DNA of 15,635 nt from Conoideocrella luteorostrata (lineage: Eukaryota > Ascomycota > Sordariomycetes > Hypocreales > Clavicipitaceae), in NCBI GenBank assembly GCA_032433595.1, contig JASWJB010000569.1, positions 1 through 15,635 on the forward strand, in the 5' to 3' direction. How positions within the stretch are numbered: the first letter of the stretch is position 1; each line of letters opens with the position of its first letter. The notes under the pieces are model-generated. The model did not search any database. It worked only from the letters and a program-made list of their open reading frames with translations, and was not told where the DNA came from. Position numbers and translations under genes: made by a program. Shown piece after piece: positions 1-6,200 of the stretch.

Positions 1-20
1 AAACCCCCCCCCCCCCCCCT
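1..20. repeat. Poly-C run at window edge
   Basis: Sixteen consecutive C (4-19) after AAA, followed by a C/T-rich stretch to about 41. Together with the T run at the other end it suggests that the window is a contig terminated at homopolymers. No function is implied. Confidence 0.9.
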
Positions 21-63
21 CCCCTTTCCTCCTCCTCCTTTAGGATTCTCCGTCACAGCTGTG

Positions 64-84
64 TTGTGCGTTGTGCGTTGTGCG
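64..84. repeat. 7-bp tandem repeat, 3 copies
   Basis: Three perfect copies of TTGTGCG (64-70, 71-77, 78-84), followed by a decayed TTGCACT. A small microsatellite-like array in gene-free DNA. Confidence 0.85.
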
Positions 85-278
85 TTGCACTGCGTCGGCC
101 ACTTTATCAAATATGGGATGTCGGTTCTCTGGCGTTTCAGGCCGTTTTCCATCAACGCCAAATCAGGCTGCCAGCGAGGGCAATGGCGCCGTGGATGGCG
201 GCCATTGATTGCCACGATTTCCCAAGTTTTCGCATCCTCCTCGACTCCCCTTCCTGCTTGTTAGCTTAGCCCATCGCC

Positions 279-279
<1 letters not shown>

Positions 280-307
<28 letters not shown>
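280..307. repeat. 7-bp tandem repeat, 4 copies
   Basis: Four perfect copies of ATCTCGC (280-286, 287-293, 294-300, 301-307), preceded by a degenerate CATCGCCC. It has the same period (7 bp) as the array at 64-84 but an unrelated unit. Confidence 0.9.
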
Positions 308-309
<2 letters not shown>

Positions 310-525
310 ATTGCCAACGGCGTTCCAGGCAGTATAGCCGATGTGCCTGGTCGATATCGGCGGCACTCCTTCCTCCGTTGCTTGCCTCACCAACCAACCG
401 ACCAACCAACTAAAAACTAACTGATCGCCGACCAAGTGCGACGACGACCTGGTCGAGGTAACACGGAACAAGGGAGGGGTTTGAGGCGGAGGGGCCACTT
501 GTGGGAGCAGCCACCAAGCCCTGTT

Positions 526-618
526 CTCCGTACGGAGTACGTAGTCGAAGTCAAGTGTGGCATCCGGCCGAGAGACAAAACCTAATTACGGAGTAACTAC
601 GGAGTACTCCGTACGGAG
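526..618. repeat. Cluster of perfect palindromes (TACGGAG family)
   Basis: Six copies of the 7-mer TACGGAG or CTCCGTA within 93 bp. Positions 526-537 form the 12-bp perfect palindrome CTCCGTACGGAG. Positions 598-613 form the 16-bp perfect palindrome TACGGAGTACTCCGTA, which continues into another TACGGAG at 612-618. A single copy lies at 587-593. The arrangement looks like nested insertion or repeated duplication of one short palindromic element. Confidence 0.9.
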
Positions 619-867
619 CAGCTAACTTAGTAACTCGCTAGTTAGTCACTACGTACATACGTTTGGTCCAATCGACGGAGGGAGTGGCTCTGAACTGGAC
701 GCTGCCAATGCCAATCAGTGACTACGTATTTCTCTTGCTCAATATTCGTTGTTCATGTACGGAGTAGTCAGTTATTCTTATTATTACATTAATTAGTCCA
801 GTTCAGTTGAAACTCAAATTAGTCCTCTTCCGCTCCCGTCCCGTGGTGAACCAATAAGTCATGCGGA

Positions 868-895
868 GGGGGAGAGGGACGGGGAGGGGGAGGGG
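868..895 (+). other. Putative G-quadruplex motif
   Basis: Five G tracts on the plus strand: G5 (868-872), G3 (876-878), G4 (881-884), G5 (886-890) and G4 (892-895), separated by loops of 1-3 nt (AGA, AC, A, A). This satisfies the standard G3+N1-7 quadruplex pattern with a spare tract. No gene is adjacent, so a role is not evident. Confidence 0.8.
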
Positions 896-1028
896 AATAA
901 CTATTGCACGGATGAAACAAACAGCAATAGATAATAGTAGCGTTACGGAGTACGTTGCTCCGTCTTCAATGTCTCGGTTGCCGCGCGCAAAGGTACAGAC
1001 AGATCTTGCAGTGAAACAGACTCTGTTG

Positions 1029-1080
1029 ATTGGGATTAGCCCAATACTCTACTCCGTACGGACTGACGGAGTACCAGAGT
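1029..1080. repeat. Two adjacent inverted repeats
   Basis: First hairpin: ATTGGG / CCCAAT with a 5-nt loop (1029-1045). Second hairpin: ACTCT plus ACTCCGT (1046-1057) pairing with ACGGAGT (1066-1072) and AGAGT (1076-1080), with an 8-nt loop and a 3-nt bulge. The second incorporates the dispersed CTCCGTA motif and its inverse. Confidence 0.75.
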
Positions 1081-1460
1081 TGTAATGGCTGCATGTGCTG
1101 TGCCGTGTTGTCTTTCTTGTCTTGGGATGGAAGACTACGACTCCACGCCATCCATGCTTCTCGCCTTATTATTAGAATCCCGTTGTCCGACCAGAGACAG
1201 ACCCAGGATACTGCTGGCGTTCGTTTCCGGAATGGTATTCAAGGCAGACGACTCATTGTGACCAACTGGCATAGTATTGTTCGACCAGCAGCAAGGCGAT
1301 CTAGTGTCCTTCAAACCTTGTGGGTTTCTTTTAATCTGATTGATATCCAATCTACGGATGAAGGCTGTACAGCTTCTGAATCACCAGCTCTGATTTTTAA
1401 AAGTATTATTTATGGGTTCAGTATTGAACTGCACACCCTTTATTTTTTTTATTTTTTTTT

Positions 1461-1565
1461 ATTTTTAATTTAATTTATTTTTAATTTAATTTATTTTTAA
1501 TTTAATTTATTTTTAATTTAATTTATTTTTAATTTAATTTATTTTTAATTTAATTTATTTTTAAT
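1461..1565. repeat. 16-bp A/T tandem repeat, about 6.5 copies
   Basis: Unit ATTTTTAATTTAATTT. Six apparently perfect copies begin at 1461, 1477, 1493, 1509, 1525 and 1541, and a 9-nt partial unit follows at 1557-1565. The partial unit covers the stop codon (1561-1563) of the minus-strand methyltransferase gene. Read on the minus strand, every unit junction gives AATAAA, the canonical poly(A) signal, six times in a row. The array probably forms the gene's 3' UTR and terminator region. A less regular T-rich run precedes it (about 1438-1460). Confidence 0.95.
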
Positions 1566-3385
1566 CTTTGAATCCGCCCCATTCGCTGTCCTCGGACTCG
1601 CTATCGTCGCCATCGGTGCCCGTGTCCTCGTCACTGCTGTCACTGTCGCCGCGATTCACTGGGGCTGCATCCGCGCCAATGTCCTCATCTCTGCCAACAA
1701 GAGCAACAGGAGCCCCTGTAGCCTTCAACACCGGCATGCCAAGCACATCCCGCACAATAACGCCAGTCTCGTCCCGGACGTACGGTCCATCATCATCAAT
1801 GCCGGTCCCGCCGGGGATATCGCGCACAAAGCCTGCAACAAAGAAGCCCATGATGCCGTGACCATCATCTTTGTACGACCGGATACATCCTTCAGCAATC
1901 ACTTCATCGCCCTTGCACGCCTCGATCAGCCCTCGTACCGGCCAAGATTTCATCCCGCTAACCTGGTCGTCTCTCCGCATGATGCGCCATCCCATTTTAA
2001 CTGCAATGTCTGATTCTAGCGCTGCCATGACTACATGCTCGTTCTCCTGGGAGTGAATCGAGCATGTCGAATACGTGACTTTCCTAGCCGAGGGAAACCG
2101 AAACGCATGGAGTAGGAGAGTCAGTTGAAACCCTGATAGCGCTTCTAAGCGTCCAGTCAGGTCCTTCTCTGACTTCATCACCGTCTCGTTGCCGTCGTCA
2201 TCTCGAATAATGGTGTGACTGGAATCTTGAGTCTGATCGAGCTTCCTTTTCCGCTTGCTCGACTGGTCGGAATGAGACGGCCCTCCACGATTGTTTTTCG
2301 GTTGTTCAGGCAGATGAAGCTCAGGTATAGAGTCTCGGCCCACAATACCACTTCCTGAACAGCTAGGATCAAGAAGCAAGGCACCGACGGTTTGAAACCT
2401 GTCAGATTCGGGGTCGACCTGCAAGAAATCTTGACCAAGTCCGATACGGGTCATATCCCTCGAACCTGCTGTCTTGACCATTTTCTCCAGCGTCTGCGCT
2501 CTTCTGGCATCCTTCTCGAATGCAAAAATAGTTTGCCGCTTAGATTCAAATTCCGGCGTGTGGCTGTGGATAATGCTCGCAAGATGCGTGGTCTTGTTGC
2601 CAGGAGCAGCGCAGGCATCAATAACATCGCCATCTTCCGAGTGAGGATCTAGAAGGTAAGCCGGGAAACACGATGCTTTATCTTGTAGAATGATTTTTCC
2701 AGAAGTGTAGGCTTCCGTCTTACTCAAATCATACCCGGGCGAGACGGCTACAAGATTGGGCACATGAGGGTCAAGGAGGATGTGTTTTCCTTCCTTCGTC
2801 ACAACGTCTTGTATGGTCTCCGCTCTCTGATAAGTTCGGAATGTGGTTTCCAATTGCTCTTCAATGGTGCTTTTTAGGACATTGATGCGGACCCAACGAG
2901 GATAACTGGACTCTTCGCCTGCAGCCGCCCTCTCAATTTGCGCCGTTACGGCTTCCAATGATGGAGCTTTGCGCCGTAGCCTGGCTCGAGTAAACTCAGA
3001 GCTGAGGCGACCCTTGTGTCTATCAATGCTGGACCTAAGTCCGTGACTTTGCGGTAGTGCAATGCCCCTTTTCGCAAGTAGCAAGTCATGAACCAGAAGC
3101 AATGCCAGTACTGGCGTCAACTACAAAATCATTGTTAGCTGGGGGTAGATCAACCATTATTCAGAAGATTTCAGGGTGACGGACCTTGCGTTCATGTCTT
3201 ATCAGGTCAGCTCCATCTATGACTTCCTTAAGAATGCCGCTCCACTTGCAGGTTTCGAAAACTAGAGCGTACAACTGGTTGGGAGGAGATGTGATATTTT
3301 TGCGACGAAAGACTCGCGACTTTAAGCTGCCTCCTTCATGAGATGACGTTGACAAAATATCCGCGGCCTCGTGATAGAGCGACAT
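1561..3385 (-). CDS. RCM1: 25S rRNA (cytosine-C5) methyltransferase, Rcm1/NSUN5 family
   Basis: Two exons, 3385-3185 and 3120-1561, join in phase to encode 586 residues. The family methylates a cytosine of the large-subunit rRNA in the nucleolus using S-adenosylmethionine. The N-terminus MSLYHEAADIL resembles NSUN5 proteins, which supports the ATG at 3385. Visible motifs: PRWVRINVLK near 145-155; SAM-binding DACAAPGNKT at about 235-244; DPSCSGSG at about 318-325 (motif IV, Cys321); and YSTCS at about 417-421 (motif VI, Cys420, the likely nucleophile). Both catalytic cysteines are present. A low-complexity insert (about 330-387) with basic KRKRK sits between motifs IV and VI, and the C-terminus is acidic (DSSDEDTGTDGDD type). 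These make the protein longer than the yeast and human members as I remember them (about 490 and 430). The codon after the acceptor is TTG (Leu), not a start. The stop TAA lies inside the A/T tandem repeat. Confidence 0.95.
3121..3184 (-). other. Intron of the RCM1-like gene (64 nt)
   Basis: On the minus strand the donor is AAG|GTCCGT (3184) and the acceptor TTTTGTAG (ending at 3121). A good branch-point match, GCTAAC, lies about 16 nt before the acceptor. Removing it joins ...IRHERK to LTPVLALLLVHDLLL in phase 0, which restores the continuous NSUN5-type N-terminal domain. Confidence 0.92.
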
Positions 3386-3386
3386 A

Positions 3387-3541
3387 CTAAATATGAGTAA
3401 AAGAACTCGGGCCGATTGTTATTAGGCCGTGGACTTTGGTGGTTGGTCTGCATTCATGGTAGAAGAAGACGGGTAATGTAATGTGCGTCTCTGAGATGTT
3501 GACAAGAAAGACATAATCAACCGGAGATCAACCGAACTTAC
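3387..3541 (-). other. Possible 5' UTR intron of the RCM1-like gene
   Basis: On the minus strand a perfect consensus donor GTAAGT (3541-3536) precedes a pyrimidine-rich tract and the acceptor CATATTTAG, which ends at 3387, one base before the ATG at 3385. CCTAATAAC is a possible branch site. An upstream ATG at 3598 would be out of frame with the protein after splicing, so this is proposed as untranslated. It rests on splice signals only. Confidence 0.4.
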
Positions 3542-3989
3542 ACGCCAGCCCAGCCGACCTCGCGGTATGTCGTACCACTGGATGCAGAGCACAATCATGG
3601 ATAGCACTTCGCGTCAATCATCTATGCAGCATCTGATTAAACAAACTCTGCATTTTGCTGTACACTACACGGCTATTGCTTCTTGGATGTAAGGGTGGTT
3701 TCATCTAACCTTGCTACATTTGAATGGTTCACTTGTCACACCTGTTGCAAAACACGCTATTCGGTAAATGTACAGGTTACATCATTGCAACGAAACAGTT
3801 TGATTTACTTTGGGCCCATCTAACAACAAGGTTTCATATGTCTCGCCCGTTTATCTAAGTCAAAACGGGGGGAAAAGGTGAGGCCCCAACTTGCTAGTCG
3901 CCACCTAAGTGGCTCTAGCTCGTTGAGGAAAGAATCGAATAGGGAAAAGATACTTCGAAATACATTGGGAAGAATCAAAACATTCAATC

Positions 3990-4012
3990 AAGCTTGGCAA
4001 ATGTCCAAGCTT
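3990..4012 (-). promoter_or_regulatory. Inverted repeat downstream of the DUF1996 gene
   Basis: AAGCTTGG (3990-3997) and CCAAGCTT (4005-4012) form a perfect 8-bp stem with a 7-nt loop. It lies about 104 nt past the DUF1996 stop codon, so it could be in the 3' UTR or near the end of the transcript. Confidence 0.6.
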
Positions 4013-4082
4013 CCATGTAATATATTCATGAGAAAATCCTGATAAGCTCGTCATACCAGATTTAAAGATTGAGGCAGCCCAG

Positions 4083-4112
4083 TGTCTCCCAGGCTGTTAA
4101 GCTCGGGAGACA
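4083..4112 (-). promoter_or_regulatory. 3' UTR stem-loop of the DUF1996 gene
   Basis: A perfect 8-bp stem, TGTCTCCC (4083-4090) with GGGAGACA (4105-4112). The interior continues as one mismatch, one G-T wobble, a further GCT/AGC helix and a 4-nt loop. On the coding (minus) strand it begins three bases after the TAG stop (4118-4116). It may be an RNA structure of the transcript. Confidence 0.65.
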
Positions 4113-4115
4113 GCT

Positions 4116-5694
4116 CTAGTGACGCTTGTTTCGGTGACGCAAAGCGTGCTCGTGGGCACGACGCTTGTTGGTGTGCTCAGGCGCTTCTGCTGTCACGGTC
4201 ACTGTTTCCCAAACCGTGTGGATCTTGGGTACGCAACTTGAAGCCCCGGTAGACAGAGCAAGCGGAGCCGAGCTATCATCAGCCGTCTCCTTTGCGGCAG
4301 CGGCAACAGTGGTGCTCGTCTCCTCGGAATTGGCGGGTTTGTTCACTCCAACATTGACTACTCCAGGAAGTTTCGTATTGGACGACACAGAGCTAGCGTC
4401 ATCTCCGGTAGGCTGCGTGCTAGGCTGCGTGCTAGACGGTTTGGGCTTATCGTCGCTTCCGGAGGCTTTGGAATTGACAGGCGGAGGAGTATTGTCACCT
4501 CCAGAGGCACCAGCAGACCCGCTTCCGCCATATTGCCAGCCAGTGATGGCATTTTTGCCTGGTAAAGCGCTGAGAACACCATTGACAGTCTCATCCACGA
4601 GGGGCGCGATTGTGCAATCACCCTTGTTCAGACCATACTTCAGCTGCCCTGTACATTGATCCATACCGGAGGTACCTTTGTCGCAGTGATCGATGATGCC
4701 CTGGAGAAGATCCTCATCCCAACCAGCCATGAAGTCAGCGTGGTTGCTGTAGCCAGTCGCGTCGCCGTTGGAAAGAACAAATGGCTGAGTGCCCTGTCCT
4801 TTTTGCCATCGATCCTTGAAAGCCAGGGTGTTCCAGTAAACCTCCAGAAAGAGATGGGGGACGTGAATGTATCCCTTGGGGCAGTCCTGTTTTCCATCAC
4901 CGGCATCACTGGGGAATACCATGTTCTCCTTGTAGTTTTTCAAGCCGGCTGCAGGATTATAGCACGAAGGGAAGTGCACATCCCCCCGCAGAGGAGATCC
5001 ATAGGCGTCACATTCGACGTCAGGGAACCCGACGCCTTCGCCCTTGTTGTTTTTGTCGGCTATACCAGCCATCAAGCCATCAGAATTGTCAGGGTAAGCC
5101 TTGATATCCATGTTCTGCCGAGGACATGTCCACTTGATAGGGTTCACAGGCCCCTTTGAAGGGTCGAGGTTAGAACTTGCGCCGTCCTTTGGAGGGGTTC
5201 GCACGTTGGGGTCGCCAACGACGATGGACAACCCAACGGGGAAAGACTTAATGTCATCATTGGTGGGTTCGAAGCTAGGATAAGCCCAATTAGCCCTCAA
5301 TCCAGGAGTACCATTCCAAGCTGTGTAAGAGAACATACAAGTAGTAGGCATTGGCGTAAAACAGTTCTACGTCCTCGAGTTTGCCAGTCTGAGGATCTTT
5401 GAAATAGAGCGAGGGAAACCAGTAGTTGCTGTTGTCACCCTTGACCATGGCATTGCTGCAGTTGGAGGCCATGAGGTCTTTACCAGTCGAGGAAAGACCA
5501 AAGCCGCTGCCGCCCATGACAGTGTGAACATGAGATCCAGCTACTCCAGGTGAAATGATGGGATCCGCTCGCGTCTTCACAAGTTGCTTGTTTGTAAAGC
5601 GGAGAACAGCAAAAGTTCGTTGGTCCGGTTTGTCCTTGCGTGCTGTGGCGCTGCCGATGAGAGCCAGCAAGGCGGTGGTAGCAGTGAGCTTCAT
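4116..5694 (-). CDS. Secreted DUF1996-domain protein
   Basis: Exons 5694-5339 and 5274-4116 join to encode 504 residues. A signal peptide is evident (MKLTATTALLALIGSATA, about 1-18), so the product should enter the secretory pathway. The DUF1996 domain covers about 30-340, with recognisable blocks RADPIISPG...SHVHTV (42-59), NYWFPSLYF (90-98), DVHFPSC (217-223), HVPHLFLEVYW (256-266) and QPFVLSNGDATGYSNHADF (282-300). The conserved His and Asp residues are retained. From about 370 a Gly/Ser/Thr/Pro-rich linker leads to a terminal CVPKIHTVWETVTVT block and a basic His/Arg tail; no GPI signal is visible. The family is common in fungi and often annotated as secreted or wall-associated, but its biochemical activity is not established as far as I know. 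The ATG at 5694 has A at -3; an upstream GTG is not a plausible eukaryotic start. Confidence 0.93.
5275..5338 (-). other. Intron of the DUF1996 gene (64 nt)
   Basis: Minus strand: consensus donor GTATGT at 5338, branch-like GGCTAAT, acceptor ATCCTAG ending at 5275. Its length is 1 mod 3. Removing it joins ...FYANAYY to FFEPTNDDIKSFP in the downstream frame, the continuity expected of DUF1996 proteins. Without splicing, the upstream frame runs into a stop inside the intron. Confidence 0.93.
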
Positions 5695-6200
5695 TGTGAT
5701 GTTGATAGCGTAGTTATCTTTCTTCACTAAATAGGCTGTGGCGTGTAGGCTCTTGGTAATGACGGGCTGTTGCCTGGAGTTCGGGGATTTCTAAGAAAGT
5801 AGAGTATAGAGAATTCACGGTGTTGCCAGAAGCACCGTTGAAGGGTTTGTTTGCTAAGAGAGCGAGTGACCAGAACTCGCAACTTGTGAGCGAAGGAGAG
5901 GAATAACAGAACTGGCTGTTTTTGTCGATGCGTAAGGAAAGGACGTACTCGGCAGTTCCTGCAAAGTACGAAGTGAAAGGAAGGATATAAGAAGATCGAG
6001 CAGAGAATCGAACAGAGAATTGAAAGAGAGACAGGCCGTAGATAAATAAACAGAAGGAAGAAACCCAGACGAAAAGAAGAAGAAATAGGACCAGCTTTTA
6101 CCAGGAGGCATGAAAGCCAACCAGATGTGCGGGACAGCGGGGGCAAGCCGGCGGGGGCCAGCCAGCGACGGCCACGCAGATTGACGCTGTCTGTCACCTT
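5695..6200 (-). promoter_or_regulatory. Pyrimidine-rich promoter/leader of the DUF1996 gene
   Basis: On the minus strand about 5740-6110 is strongly C/T-rich, with CTTATATCC near 5985-5995 as a TATA-like element. Such pyrimidine tracts are typical of active filamentous fungal promoters and leaders. A GC-rich block lies just upstream (6120-6200). Open frames here are low complexity and not taken as genes. Confidence 0.55.
6137..6156. promoter_or_regulatory. Paired CreA/Cre1-type sites
   Basis: Two GCGGGG motifs (6137-6142 and 6151-6156) match the SYGGRG consensus of the fungal carbon catabolite repressor. They are in the same orientation, 14 nt apart start to start, and about 440-460 bp upstream of the DUF1996 start codon. 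The consensus is short and frequent, so only the close pairing is suggestive. Confidence 0.35.

Larger units (their letters stand above)
1..1460. other. Gene-free, repeat-rich stretch
   Basis: No convincing coding region. Open frames here are short, overlap each other on both strands, and carry no recognisable motif. The stretch holds two 7-bp tandem arrays, a CCAA-rich patch near 395-415, the densest cluster of TACGGAG/CTCCGTA palindromes in the window (526-618, with further copies at 758, 944 and 1052), a G-quadruplex motif (868-895) and two hairpins (1029-1080). A T-rich run starts at about 1438 and leads into the 16-bp A/T array. It could include the 3' end of the minus-strand gene that begins at 1561, but the sequence does not fix where that transcript ends. 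Confidence 0.7.
3386..4115 (-). promoter_or_regulatory. Intergenic: 3' end of DUF1996 gene and RCM1 upstream region
   Basis: About 730 bp between two minus-strand genes. The high-coordinate part holds the 3' untranslated region of the DUF1996 gene, with two hairpins. The low-coordinate part should hold the promoter and leader of the methyltransferase, including the candidate leader intron. No TATA box stands out. No separate gene is supported. Confidence 0.5.

Noticed and set aside
3422..3607. 61-codon minus-strand frame upstream of RCM1
   Set aside because: It starts with GTG, overlaps the candidate leader intron and cannot be joined in frame to the methyltransferase, whose natural N-terminus begins at 3385.
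4165..5159. Plus-strand frames of 164 and 167 codons
   Set aside because: They lie antisense to the DUF1996 exon and have no domain of their own; shadow frames of a GC-balanced coding region.
5290..5338. 18-nt GT...AG segment (GTATGT to ACACAG) at the DUF1996 exon junction
   Set aside because: It has ideal-looking ends but is far too short for a spliceosomal intron and keeps the frame that stops. The 64-nt intron ending at 5275 restores the family sequence.
5727..6197. 156-codon minus-strand frame
   Set aside because: It falls in the pyrimidine-rich leader, is Ser/Leu/Phe low-complexity, and starts with GTG; best explained as promoter or leader.
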